Shown: positions 45,396 to 57,944, counted from the first letter of the stretch. The stretch: 64,000 bases of DNA from Medicago truncatula (GCF_003473485.1 NC_053045.1:4428501-4492500), one strand, 5' to 3'. Numbers and translations are program-made. The notes: a model not told the origin generated them from the sequence alone.

Positions 45396-48300
45396 TCATA
45401 ACAGAAGGTCATAATGGTTTTTACCGCTGAACAATAGCCGCACAGCTTTTCTGCTAGAACCCTTTTTAAATTCACTTCCATACTCGGCAATCGGAATGAA
45501 ACCAGATCCCCAACCACCGCCTCTATGCTGCATTTTTAGTTTATATAGAGACAACATGATATGTTAGTATAGTAGATAAATTCTACAACCTTATAAAATG
45601 TTAGATAAACCAAATGATATAACTAAGTATTGTTTTTTAAGGCATACCTCATGCTCTGGTATATACACAATAATTGGCTGCTTACATAACTTTGACAGTA
45701 CCTGAAAGAATATGGACATTGGTCGGTACTTGAATTTTCATTCCCAGGGTTTTCACATGAGTTCAGATTGCATTCAGTTAGAAGTAATTTTCAGAATAAT
45801 TTTTTTCTACTGCAGAAAACAAGATTTCATAAGTTTCCTCTGTTGACTCATTGAGTCTTCTAACATTCACATCAGTTTAGATTGCATTTAATTACGTGTC
45901 AGCTTTTGATTTTGAATAATTAAATCTGATATAAACTCCAAATAAGAAAATCTATCTAGTCCTTAAAGAGATAAAAATGCAAGCATGGTTTTTAAGAAAC
46001 AAGATCACTAACCAGTAGTTCTGATTCTCCTCCCCAGAAATCAGGTTGGCCAATCCGCCTGCAGTAACTGCAGCAAAATAACACATCCAATCATTGCATT
46101 AAATACAAATTAGAAACAAACCTCAATATCTTAATTTTCTGTTAATGGTTTCTAAAACTCACCGCTGTAAAGGCTCATCAACCGTGACAGCAATGATGGC
46201 TTCTTCATATAACTTGCGATCTCCTACATTTTCACATATAGCTTCTTTGACTGCCATTCTTAGTTCATCTGTGTTATCATGGGCAAGTCAAAACATTGAA
46301 AAGGAAATGAAAACAAAGTGAATGGGAAAAATAAAGATTACAAGGCATAAAATATAAAATAAAAAGATACAAAGATAAGTATCTCAGCTCAATAGTTGAA
46401 CTGGAAAACTACATACACACACTTTCTGTTACATAATGAACAATTCCTTAACTGAAAGCAAAACAAACAAAAGGGGATCTTTAGCCATGTCTTATTGCTA
46501 GTATATCAGCACACCTGCATTTTCTCTCTCCTCGCGTTGGTTAAGAGCCATTCCCTTGTTGTGAGCCATTCCTTTGACCTGATTTCATCGAACCAACTGT
46601 TACCGCCACCTCTAAAATTAATTTGAACAACTCGCTATGGTGGAAGCTCAAACTAATGAAGGACTTGGTAACTTACATATAGCAGATTTGTATGGACTGA
46701 CAAATTTGGAACTGAACTTATATATTGCTGTGTGTGACTAACTATCGTCATGTCTTTTATAGCTTCAGTTCGCATGATACAAATTAAAAGTGTTGTCCTA
46801 CTTGACAATGTTTTTGTGGCTATTAATCTGGATTCTAGTTATTTCAGCTTTCAGAGATCAATCAAAATACTCCAGAAGCTTGTAAATAAAATCTAGGCTA
46901 AAATATGGTTTTGGTCCCTGCAAATATGCCTCGTTTTGGTTTTGGTCCCTGGCCCCACTTTTGTGATGATTTGCACACGTGGCACATGATGATTGAACCC
47001 ATTTATTAGAAAAATAGTCCCTGCAAAATCTTTTGATTTTTAAAAATGTCCCTGCAAAATATTTGACTGGAGGGACGATCTTCAAAAACAAAATATTTTG
47101 CAGGACCAAAAACAACAAAAAAAAATTACAGGGACTAAAACCATATTTTAGCCTAAAATCTAACCCTAGAATCAAGGCAGTTCAATAAGATTTACTTAAA
47201 TTAAAAACATTGAAACAAAAGATAAAAATTGATAAAAAGGTACAATATATTCAATCAGCACCCGCATTCAGTTACAAAACTGAAGAGGTGAAAAAAAATC
47301 TATAACAAAGGCATTGAAGATGGTACTTACCAGAGCACGAAACAGACACCTCCCATCCCCTGTAACCTTCTGAACTGAAAAACGCTCAAGTTTCTTCATT
47401 GCTGTAGACTGTCCACCACTATGAGAACATAAGGAGAGGCCAAACACAGCACATCAGAATTCTAAACCATTAAGAAAAGAGTTCAAATTTGCTCCATTAT
47501 TGATAAAGATACTTTTTTTAGCAGAAAAGACAATATTAGTGAACTTATATTATATATAGCAACTTAAATATCAGAAACATCTTGTTTTTTCTTTCCTTTC
47601 CTTAAAAGGCTTATATTCAACCCCATCAACCAAATCAGTAGTTCTGAAATCCCCCATAGGCCATAAGGATAAATTCAAGAAAATTTAACAAACAAATTTC
47701 CAGGGATAAGAATTTGAGGTAAATAGATATACCATTTTCTTTCCCAACAAAGGATCAATAAAATATAATAAGAAAGGATAGCCGAGTACTGGTCATTTTA
47801 GTCCTTAATGTGTGAACTGTGTCGCCATAGTCTCTAAATATATCAAAAGTATCCTTGAGTTTATCTTCTATTAGTTTTTTATAGATCAAGTTGACTAACA
47901 GAAGAATATTTAATAACAAAACTAACTAAATAATGGCACATTCTAGTACTAAATTGATCCACGGAAGAGGCATTCAATGATTCTTTTATAATTTTGATAA
48001 ATACAGGGACTATAGTGTCATCACCTAACACATCCAAGTACTGAAATGGTCGTTTAATCTAAGGTATATTTTAAGTCTCTACGAAGAATTGTGAAACTAA
48101 AGGCCTCGTGTGAAAGATTCCTTTCTATAGCAAAAGGAACTCACTCCTGTTTGGATAAACAACTTATTTTCAGCTTATAGCACAAGCGATTATGTATAAG
48201 CTATTTCTACTGCAAAAGATTGTTTCCGTAGCAATAAGCTGTTTTCATAAGCTGAAAAAAAACTATCTTCGAAAACTTACAAAAATAAGCTGAAAACAGA

Positions 48301-48764
48301 TTATAAGCAAGACATAAGTTCTCTCAACCAGTCATCGTAGTAGATAAGCTCAAATAAGTCTTCAAAAAGACCCTAATTACACATTCATGCAAAGGTAATG
48401 AATTTCATTTCATAATAACAAGAACCAATAACCCAAAAAAGTGAAATTAATAAAGATTGAATTTTTTTGAAAACAATTACTCACATTGACGAACCAATTC
48501 TAGCGAAAAAGTGAGTACTACAATTTCCAACACCAAATAAGCTTGAATTCCGATTAAATCGAGAAACAACTGAAGCAACCGGTGAAGAAACAATCTCAAA
48601 TTTTGCTGTACCATCTTTCAACTGCTTAAGAATGTTATCATCATTCTCTGAGTCTGAGGATTCAAATTTCAACAAAACGATTAGCGGTGTTAAAAAATTA
48701 GGGTAAGAATTAGTGATGAGAACTTAGAAGTTGTGAAGTTACCGTTGAGAAGCTTTTGCGCCAT
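45396..48764 (-). CDS. OTU-domain deubiquitinase, OTU3-like
   Basis: Eight exons in phase: 48764-48743, 48653-48485, 47418-47331, 46578-46515, 46268-46163, 46067-46013, 45701-45648 and 45527-45396; all GT/AG, 229 residues. The OTU catalytic residues are D85 and C88 in TGDGRCLFRAL, with histidine H224 in GKNHYDLLL at the C-terminus. Conserved blocks include KGMAHNKGMALNQREERENA, IGQPDFWGGESELLVLSKLC, PIIVYIPEHE and GFIPIAEYGSEF. The N-terminus (LKQLKDGTAKFEIVSSPVAS) and the length match my memory of Arabidopsis OTU3. OTU enzymes cleave ubiquitin chains. At the exon 2 acceptor two AGs six bases apart could give a two-residue variant. The gene is intact although it lies between two resistance-gene relics; introns 2 and 3 carry MITEs. 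Confidence 0.93.
46896..47153. mobile_element. MULE-type MITE in OTU gene intron 3, 258 bp
   Basis: Perfect 9-bp duplication TAAAATCTA (46887-46895 and 47154-47162). Inverted ends GGCTAAAATATGGTTTTGGT and (reverse complement of the right) GGCTAAAATATGGTTTTAGT, then GTCCCTG. Confidence 0.85.
47784..48060. mobile_element. MITE in OTU gene intron 2, same family as the ETO1 intron MITE
   Basis: GTACTGGTCATTTTAGTCCT on the left and, reverse complemented, CGACCATTTCAGTACTTGG on the right; shares AGTCTCTAAATATATCAAAAG with 15231-15454. No clean duplication. Confidence 0.5.
48130..48370. mobile_element. hAT-like MITE relic in OTU gene intron 2
   Basis: TGTTTGGATAAACAACTTAT and TATGTATAAGCTATTTCTA blocks as in the two reticulon-intron elements. 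Confidence 0.45.
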
Positions 48765-50440
48765 GGAGTTTGAGGAATTGGAACTGGGAGAGGAAAAAAA
48801 CTTCCTCACTCTATGGAGAAGGAAGGATGTAATCCAGTGTGTCAGTGTATTGAACTTCTGTCACCAAAATTTGAATAACATTTTTTTTTTTTTTTTTTTA
48901 CTTTCGCAATAGGTTTTGATCCACCAAGGTCGACTACGAGCTCATTGCCACTCGAGCCCAAACAATTTAGTTGAATAACAAATTTTCAATCAAGTGATTT
49001 TAGGTAGTTGACTTTTCTTTTTGTTCGTCTAAGATTTTTATTGTTTTGTTTATGGTAACAAAATGAACTCATTTTATTAATTAGTATTGTTATCAATAAA
49101 AAATTTGAGAATTAATCATACATATAGTCATCTTATCTAATCTATAACGGACTATATGTTTTTCTATTATAGAACTCAACCAACGAGTTTGAACATAAAT
49201 TAAAAAATGGGGAAACAATCTCTAATGATGAAACTATAAGGAAACAAATCAGGACGTAAGTTAGTGAAACTATCAACCATTACTTTTGAATCAAGTTCAA
49301 TTATAACATTTCTTTTGTAGGGAAGTTCAATTATATCATTGTTAAGCCATAACTCGTGAATCTATTTGATAGTTTGCAATAGACCAAAGGCCTCCCCCTC
49401 CTTGTATATCTATGAAGTATCCTCTAAATATCTATGAAGTATCATATAAGTATCAGATAAAATATTTTTTAAAAATTAAAATAATTAATTCTGGTACTTC
49501 GTGGGTACGTATCTGCGAGTACCCGTGAAGTATCGGTATACGTATCTAATACGGATACGTCTCTATTTTGGAGTATTTAGGCTTCATAGCAAGCGACCCA
49601 ACACACAGAAGGGGGTGTTAGGTGCCCAAAAACTTCAACTAGGGCGCATGGCGCATGGAAATGAGGCGTCTGGCGCCTGACACCACACACATATCTGCGT
49701 GATGCATGTGCCTTGCAGCCCAAAGCGTTCTTTTGTGACTTTTATGTGGAAGAAAACCCACGTTTTTAGCCCAAAATCAAGTGGAAACTTTTTCTATAAA
49801 TACCTCTTTCCTCATTCACAATTTCTCATTCAAATCGGTTCAAGAGGAAGGCAAGCACTATGAGTTTTCAGGGAGGAGTTTCTCTCTCCTCATTTCAAGT
49901 TTTTTCTAGGGTATGTTTTATTTCTTTTGTAATTTATATTTAGTTCCCATGAGTAACTAATTAAATCTTTTTAGGCTAGGGTTCTAAAATGAACCTCTAT
50001 TTTATTTGTTGGATATTTATTTAATTTAAAGTCTTTATTCAGTTATTTTATGTTCGCTATTTAGTTTAACTATCATGCGTAAGATTTGTCTTCTTTGGAG
50101 CATAACCCTGATTTAGGCACTTAGATAGTGACATGACCTAATATTGATACTTATATCTTGATATTTATATTCTTCTAACCAGAAAGTAATTAATTATTAA
50201 CCAGTGAAATAAACTGAAAGCGAGAGTACCCTGATAGTAAGTAATTAGGAAGGTGACATACTTAATTTTGATGAACATATGCTGAAATTAAGTAGTTAGT
50301 AATTAAGGAAACTACAACTTCACGATTTAAATCAGTCCAATAACTCCATTCTCTTTCCTTAGTAAGGTAGACGGTGATAGGATTGCACGTTTGTAGAACT
50401 ACTAAGAGAGAGAGTGTGCTATGTACTCTAACTTATTATC
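48765..50440. other. Gene-free region with an LTR-like segment
   Basis: No gene. From about 49590 to 50430 there is LTR-like sequence: a TATAAATACCTC motif (49795-49806), then CTCATTCACAATTTCTC and GAGGAAGGCAAGC, as in a transcribed LTR. Borders and pol are missing, so this is tentative. At 49395-49450 ATCTATGAAGTATC recurs. Confidence 0.35.
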
Positions 50441-50444
50441 ATAT

Positions 50445-50755
50445 CGGTCTATATATAAAAAGATTTAATGTCAACATTGAGACACTATTTTAATGTAGAG
50501 ACTATTTTGATTAACGAAGTGCACAATCCGAGACTATTTTAAAATTTTGATTCATTGAGGGACTATTGCGACTACTCGTTACACATTCGGGTATCGAAAT
50601 GACTATTACCCCAATTATAAATTATCAAACTAACTTAGTGTTCCTATGCCGCCAAAGTTTACGGCTCGAAATGACTATTACCCAAATTATAAATTATCAA
50701 ACTAACTTAGTGTCCCTATGCCGCCAAAGTTTACGGGAAGCCAATATGGTTTGTG
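50445..50755. repeat. Partial MITE copy with 75-bp tandem duplication
   Basis: The right part of the 44591-45185 MITE recurs here, followed by two tandem copies of CGAAATGACTATTACCC ... GTCCCTATGCCGCCAAAG (about 50597-50671 and 50672-50745). Confidence 0.65.
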
Positions 50756-50779
50756 ACTAGGAATTAGCTACAATGCATA

Positions 50780-51140
50780 TTGGCTTACCTCTTAAAATGT
50801 GCTATGAATTGTTAAAAGTTACGGGAAGAGGTTGTGACTTTTGGTAGAATTAGGCGGGAGACTTATTCTTGTAACCCATTGATATCTCTTTTGTAACGTT
50901 ACTCATCATATAGTGGAACGGATGGCTGCTCTCTCCCCCAGACTAGGTCAATTTGGACCGAACTGGGTCAACAAATTCTTTTGTGTTCTCTTTCTTTTCT
51001 CTCGCAGTTTTCTACTTTTGGCTTGTGATTATAATTGTTTCATACACTTTGTTTTTGTTGCTTGATTATTCCTTGCTTCACACATCAAGTTGTTATTTGT
51101 GTGAGTTTTCTCATCGAATTCGCAACAATTTATAACACAA
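50780..51140 (+). mobile_element. Copia-like LTR fragment
   Basis: CTAGGTCAATTTGGACCGAA, CTGGGTCAACAAATTCTTTT, CTTTTGGCTTGTGATTATAA and the CATCGAATTCGCAAC end read like the 3' part of a legume copia LTR. The expected primer-binding site does not follow. Confidence 0.45.
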
Positions 51141-51144
51141 ATTA

Positions 51145-51460
51145 GAAATTGATAATCAGAGTATTTACAGCAGATATTGTTTGAGAGGCTCCAGAAGACA
51201 AATATGACATTGGTTTGGAACAAGTGCAGTATGAAGAAGCCATAAGACAAAAGTAATGGTGATAGCCATAAGAAAGCTATAACGGAACTTCAATGCTTTG
51301 GCCGCTAGAGATCTGATTCAACTTTCTATCATATGGAAGAAGCAATGTCATTGACCTTGCATTTAAAAGTGTGAACTCGTACACATTCACCTTCCTGCAA
51401 AGCATTGGATTCGTAATCAAAAACCTTTTTCCCTCTACGTGGCGAACCTTCGCATAGAGA
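51145..51460 (-). repeat. Orphan duplicate of the TNL-A 5' flank
   Basis: Matches the upstream flank of TNL-A (56500-56730) in the same orientation: TACAGCAGATATT, GCTAGAGATCTGATTCAACT and CAATGTCNTTGACCTT all recur in order. No TIR exon follows on its gene side, where copia-like sequence sits instead. Confidence 0.7.
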
Positions 51461-51467
51461 CCGAATA

Positions 51468-52081
51468 ATGTGTCTAGCACATGTGAATGATAACCATTTT
51501 ATGATGGTATATTTGACGGATGATTGTCCAATTCCTCCCACTTCCGTGCTATGGAAACAACATCGTCAAGAAGATGCAAAGTCATGGGATGAAAGATATG
51601 TCGATAGAATGATTGCCTATAATGAACTAAGTCGGGCAGAAAGTTTTGTGTTAATAGGAGATGATGATTTGTACCATGTCGAAAACCTTGACCCTAAAGA
51701 GAACTTTGCTACTCATAAGAAGGTTGGATATGGAGTCAAGATTGAAATGATGAAAGCCTTGGACTTGATGATTGTAGCATATACCTCAGGGTGGATTAGT
51801 TGAAATGTATATTGTTAACAACTACATAATGATTTTTTTTAATGTAATGATATTTATAATGATTTTTTGATTTAATTATAAGCTTGTTGTCTTTTGTATA
51901 ATGAAAATTTGTTGAATTCAGAGACATGAAACCATTGCAAGAAGTTTGTTGGAATCTAGGCACATTTTAGATTATAAAATCCGAAAAATCGTTCGTATTT
52001 AAGAATCCAAACAAAGGGTATTTTTGAAGAAAAAAAAAACAGGGCATGCAAAAAACTCATTGAATAAAAAAAGTAATAGTC
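51468..52081 (+). mobile_element. 5'-truncated MULE: C-terminal OTU-like reading frame plus terminal repeat
   Basis: A frame at 51468-51803 (111 residues) contains NDNHFMMVYLTDDCPIPP and WDERYVDRM, a pattern I associate with the C-terminal OTU-like domain of some plant Mutator-type transposases; the family call is inference. It is followed at 51960-52081 by a terminal repeat like the right end of 24229-25644 (AAGGGTATTTTTG, GGGC-rich block, AAAAAGTAATAGTC). The transposase itself and the left end are missing. Confidence 0.5.
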
Positions 52082-52506
52082 CAATATCAAATGCAGCGAT
52101 GTTTGATTCAATTTGCTCACAATATTTGGATCCTTCAGCAAGAATGAAACAAAAAAACTAAGCCCAACAAAGGGCAGAGATGAGGTGGGGAAAGATCAAC
52201 AATCCTTTGTTGTCTTGTACTCCAACCACTATGGAACACTACTTCCAGAATAAACATACGGTGCTTGATAAGAAGAATTGAATGCTTGATAAGAAGCAAA
52301 GTAATCTTTCAACATAACTTTCATCATACTTATGTTCCAGTGTCGATAAATGTTGATATGCAAACATCATCTAATTAATCTGTAGATTCAACCAAATATG
52401 TATGAGAGAAAGTTCTTCAAAGTTCAATTCAAGCAATTCCAAAAGTTAATCATTTTCTTGTTTTCCTTTAATTGTCCAGCAACTGTTGAAGGGAACAATA
52501 CAGCAT

Positions 52507-55500
52507 TCAGTGACTTATAGTGAACAAGTAGAGTTTCACAAGCTTGCCAGGACAGAAAATAGATGGATGGACACTTTCCAACTGAGGACAATCTTCAATA
52601 TGCAATACATTCAGATTTTCAGCTTTTGAAAAGTTAGGTAACTCCTTCAAGAATCCTGAATGTGATAGTTTAACTTCTTTTAAATTAACTAGATCCGGCT
52701 ACACAAAAAAAAAGTGATATATATAAGCTTAAGTAGTTAATTTACAATAATTCCTTGAATTAAGATAAATTTCATCTGAAAGACACATATTCAATTACCT
52801 GTACTCCACACCAAAGCTTTTCCACTTTACTATAACGCAAGTTCAATATAACAAGATTCTCTGCAGAAAAGTTCTCTGGGAATGATTTTAGAGGGTAACA
52901 TACCCAACGAAGATATCTTAGATCATTTGGAAAAGATTGAAGCCCTCGAGGAAGAAGATCCAAACAGTCATTATCGTACCCACCAAAAAAATTCAAAAAT
53001 TTCAGGTTGGTCATCTTAGCAAATACATGAGGGCTTAACTTCAGCATCCAAACTGATGACAAGTTTACACGTATGCTTCTAATAGCATCAGTACCCTACC
53101 ATTAATGTAAAAGAAAAATTACAAATCATTGAAAGCCAAATTTGTAACCAAAATGACATATGTTTCTAAAAAGTTTCTAAAAACGCCATTATATTTTTTA
53201 CCTTGTCATTTTCCAATACATAGCAAATGTCATCAGGATCCCATAACCGACTTTGTTTACTAGGGTCTTTAATAGATTCTAGGCGAACAACCTCCCGACC
53301 CATCTTTTGTTGAAAGTCATGCATAGATATTACATTATCTTCAGAAATAGTAATAAGAGCTTTATCTTTCAACCTTTCTAACCCAACGGCCACTGAATTA
53401 TCACTTTCATAATCTTTCAATAAAAGTTTCATGTAATCCACTTTCAAATTCAACCCATTGAAGAAACATGCAATATCTAAAAAATACTTTTGCTCTAAGA
53501 GATCAAGATCATCATAACTGAGTCTCATTACTTTATCAATTTCTTGAATTGGCACTTTTTCCAGTTTTTCTAGTTGATAAACCCACGTTTTCTTATTATG
53601 TTTTCCACGAAACATATGACCCAAAACTTTAAGAACTAATGGAATTCCTTTGGCATAATCGACCACCTTCTTTGATAGATCGTAGTACTTAATTTCAAGA
53701 TGACTTTCTTTAAAGGCATTCAAATTGAAAAGCGCAAGTGCATCGCTAGAATTCAATACCCCAACTTCATATACATCATCATCATCAACTTCATTAGCAA
53801 TAAGTACTTGCTTATCTCTAGATGTTACAATGATTCTACTATCGGATCGAAACCAATCAAGAGTTCCAAATAACATCTCTAGCAGACCTTCTTCCTTAAT
53901 ATCATCAAGAACAATAAGAACCTTCATACGGTCAATCCTTCTATGAATATTATTAGACAACCCATTTGATGAATCGATTTTCACATCTTCATTTAATAGG
54001 TTAGAAAAAAGCATTTCTTTTAAAAATGTTATTCCACGACTTTGTAATCCCAAACTCACATTTGACATAAAACAACAACCATCATATTCAGAACAAATTT
54101 GGTCAAATAATTCTTTTGCAATAGTTGTCTTGCCAATACCGCCCATACCCCAAATTCCAATAACACGGACCTTTCCCGACTCTTTGTTTAACAATGAATT
54201 CAAATGTGCAATTGGTTTGTCCATTCCAATAAGTCCTTTTGAGTACTTACCCAAACTCATCAACACAAAATTGGTGATTTCTTCCAGCAGCTCAGCATCA
54301 TTCCTATTGATTGATGGATGTAATGAGAAATCTCAAAATAGTGTCCTTCTTATAAGGAAAAGACAAACACTTTCATCAAAAGTAAGAAAATGTATTGGTT
54401 TTTAACGAAAATGTATTAATTGGTCTAGTTTTATCACAAAATTCAATAAACCAACAAAAAGAATGTCATATTTAATCTAATCCTTGTTTAAAAAAGGTGC
54501 AACATTTAATATAAAAGGAAATATAACTAACTAATAATAAGGTTTAAATGTAATTTTGGTATCTATTTTGAAAAAACTTCAACTTTGGTCCCTCTATTTC
54601 TAATTACACAATTTTGGTCCCCCAATTTAGATTTCTTTTTTACCAACCCATTGTTTTTACCATCCAATTTAATGACGTGACAATAAATTAGATGACCTTT
54701 GTCAAAAAAAAAAAAATTAGATGACCTAAAATGAAAACAAATGGTCTAATTGCTCATAGTCTTAAAAAACTAGGGATATAAAATGATTTGTGACCATGCA
54801 TAGAAAGCCAAAAAAAAAAAAAAAAAAAAGATCAAATAAAATAATACAAGGATTGTATTGCCCTGTAATCAAATTGATGGTTAAAATGATGACTTAATTA
54901 CATTTTTGGTCCTCGTGTTTTGGCCTACTCACGAAACTGGTCCTGCCATTTTAAAATAGAACAAAACAGTCCTTCAATTATCATTTTTGTTGCATTTTTC
55001 GTCCTACCCCCCATTTTATTCTCCAAAAACGCAGAGAAATGACAGTTTTAGACCTATCCCCTATGCTCAACCATGAAATAAACAATGAATAAAGCATGTG
55101 GGTACAAAGAATCCACTTTATTCAACACACTAACAAAAAAAAAACTCTAATTTCTAAGATATGTTTCAAATTAGGTTTTTTTTTGTTTATGTGCTGAATA
55201 AAGTGGATTCCTTGTGCCCACATGTTTTATTCCTTGTTGATTTCATGGTTGAGCATAGGGGTGGGTCTAAAACCGCCTAAAACTGTTATTTCTCTGCGTT
55301 TTTGAAGTTTGAAAATAGGAGGTAGGACGAAAAATGCAACAAAAATGATAATTGAATGACCATTTTGTTCTGTTTTAAAAGAGCAGGATCAGTTTCGTGA
55401 GTAGGCCAAAACACGAGGACCAAAAGTGTAATTAAACCTAAAATGATATGTTGTTCAAATTTTTTTAAATGGAGGACCAAAATTACGCAACTAAGAAATG

Positions 55501-56400
55501 GGGAACCAAAATTACACAATTAAAAAATGGGAAATGATAACCGATGCCTTCGGGGTACGGGTTAAGGATATGAAAAAGGAAATTATATAGTAGTTAATGT
55601 ATTGAAATTGTGTAATTAATTTATAATAAAGTCAAAAACAATTTTCTTTTATGTAATAATTCCCTTTTATGGTATGCTTAACATGTGCTCCGTAGGCACC
55701 GGTTAGCATGACCCTTAAAAAATAGGATGTCGTTATGACAAAATAGGAGAACTATAATAATGCATTTAAGCCTAGTAATTAAGCATGCATTCAAATAAAA
55801 CATGTGTACTCATTCTCATTTAAGATACTCATTCTCATAGTATATGTACTATATATATATGGAGAGAATATCAATAAAACACAAAATTAAATTATGGGTT
55901 AAAAGAACTAACCGGAAACTTGATGATGTAAATCCCACCAAATTAGCTGATATTTTCAAAGTGTGTCTCCATATCTTAACCTCAGATGAATTATACCTTT
56001 TTTCAAGTTTAACAAATGCATTTTCATAACTCTTCTTTTGATATCGTACATTTGTAGGATCTACCTCGTAGAAAATAGGTATTACAAGTTGTCCATATTT
56101 CTCTCTGCACTCAATTATTTTTACAAGTTCTTCTAAACACCAATGTGAAGAAGCATAGTTTTCAGAGAATATGACCAATGAAATGGATGATCCTTCAATT
56201 GCTTCACCAAGTGAATGTGATATGTCATCTCCTTTCTTAAGTTTGTAATCAACAAAGATATTTATTTGTTTTCGAATAAAAGCCTCATACAATTTGCCAA
56301 GAAAGCCGTCGCGGACATCATTTCCCCTAAAGCTTACAAAAACATCAAACTTTGATTTAGGAGTATTGTTTGACATTGCTTTTTCTGCTGCACCCTTCAA
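52507..56400 (-). CDS. TNL-A: TIR-NBS-LRR resistance protein with a short LRR
   Basis: Four exons in phase: 56400-55913 (TIR), 54303-53202 (NB-ARC), 53095-52799 and 52698-52507 (LRR), all GT/AG, 692 residues. TIR about 17-160, with DVFVSFRGND and the putative catalytic glutamate E91 in SSHWCLEEL. The NB-ARC has P-loop GMGGIGKTT (215-223), kinase-2 KVLIVLDD (290-297), RNBS-B SRIIVTSR, GIPLVL in place of GLPLAL, and MHD at 490-492. Exon 3 starts GTDAIRSI, as is usual. The LRR ends soon after ESVHPSIFCPGKL in FTISH-stop, far short of a 1000-1200-residue TNL, with no post-LRR domain. All motifs needed for nucleotide binding remain, so a truncated signalling protein is possible. Intron 1 carries a foldback element. 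Confidence 0.88.
54543..55535. repeat. Older diverged inverted repeat in TNL-A intron 1
   Basis: AATTACACAATTTTGGTCCC near 54602 faces, in inverted form, GGGAACCAAAATTACACAATT near 55500, enclosing the foldback element below. It looks like the remains of another element; the edges are vague. Confidence 0.35.
54891..55438. mobile_element. Foldback MULE-type MITE in TNL-A intron 1, 548 bp
   Basis: Perfect 9-bp duplication TAAAATGAT (54882-54890 and 55439-55447). Almost the whole element is one inverted repeat with arms of about 260 bases (left GACTTAATTACATTTTTGGT; right, reverse complemented, GGTTTAATTACACTTTTGGT) and an AT-rich centre near 55140-55180. Confidence 0.88.
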
Positions 56401-57944
56401 CTTGTTAACAAAACAGAGGTATTGGACTCTTCATAAATATTCTTCGTTAAAAACATGCATGTCGATAAATCTTAAAAGTTTTTCCTGTATTAATTGGAAT
56501 CAATAAGCAGAGTAATTACAGCAGATATTATAAATTAAAAGATTACATGAAATGGATAGAATCATATTAGCAAGCAATTACTGACCTTAAATGCTTTGTT
56601 TGCTAGAGATCTGATTCAACTATTTCTCATATATAGATAGAACAAACAATGTCCTTGACCTTAAATGCAGTTTAAACTAGTATATATCAACACTCCCACG
56701 CAACATTGGACTTGCACTTTCCTTTAAATTTAAATATATTAAAATATTAATAACTTCTTCTTTTTTCAATAATGGTGGCTGAATTTCCATTATGTGTCTT
56801 CTTGTCGGGCACTAAACAAATGTAATGATACCATACTTTTACTTTAATGTGTGAAACTTTCTTCTCATCTTTCCTAAGAAAATATGGTTTTATCATGTAT
56901 GAAACTTGTTTTGTATTATCTATAACCGTGTGGACCGCTCACTAAATAGTATCACTGAAATAATTTGATGACAAATATACATGAATGAGTTTTTCTGTCA
57001 CAAACACAATTATTACATTGGCATCTTATTTGCCTCATAATCCAATTTTAGTCTCAAATTCTCATGTGTTGAAAAACTTCTACATTAAGAATTTAATTAG
57101 TACACACTTGTGGTTGTACAATTATCTTACCCATTGATTCAATGATGTGCTGCCACATGAAAGTACGTATAAGATAATAAATTGAAACTATCCAATCACA
57201 GTTGAAAATATACATAATATGATTGATAAGGGGAGGAGCATAAAGAGAATGAACTCATCGCAAAACCAAATCAATTGGTGCATTTAGACTCATAATTAAT
57301 TCTGGTAGCAAACAAGTGTGTGATTCCATAAAAACAAAAACAAAACCAGTAAACCATTTCTTCTTAGAAAAGGGCAATCCGGTGTACTAAAACTTCACAA
57401 GATTCGGGAAGGGGTCCCACCAATTTGTGTATTCTACGCAGCCTTACTTTGTTTTTTTACAAAAGAGGTTGTTTTAAGGAATTTGTGACCTTTCAATAAC
57501 GTGACAACAACTTTACAAAAGAGGTTGTTTTACTAAAATTTCATGTTTTGTCATAAGATGGAGAAAAAGTGTAGAAATTTCATGTTTTGTCTTATTTATA
57601 TCCTTAGGTAAGAAATGCCCAAAATGCCCTTTTCTACACTCTTTTTCAAACTAAAATATCCGATAAAATATCGTAAAAGTTTTAAGCGAAATATTTCATT
57701 TTCCATAGTCTGTTGAAATAATATGTTTCAGTCCCGAAAAGTCTTATTCACAATTACCATTTGTCCTTCCCTAAAAAATTCCAAAGATAAAATAACTTAT
57801 ACTAAATTTTTACATGCGGGGTATTAAATGTATCATCCTTTCTCCACTAATTCAAGTAACACAAACTTTACTTCACTTTATTCATTTGTTAAACCTTAGC
57901 TCCAACTTCAACTTATTCTCTTCTAATTACTACAAAACGTATTT
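56401..57944. other. TNL-A upstream region and gene-free spacer
   Basis: Includes the 5' flank duplicated at 51.2-51.5 kb. A sentence-like repeat AAATTTCATGTTTTGTC occurs twice at about 57536 and 57574, next to ACAAAAGAGGTTGTTTTA twice (57459, 57513). No gene seen. Confidence 0.45.

Noticed and set aside
13264-48764. A functional cluster of ubiquitin-system genes (ETO1, Josephin, OTU)
   Set aside because: They are separated by unrelated genes and tens of kilobases of repeats; no shared pathway is indicated.
51277-51541. Minus-strand frames of 67-70 codons
   Set aside because: They lie in the duplicated NLR 5' flank and the MULE tail; no family match and no conservation with the 56.6 kb copy.
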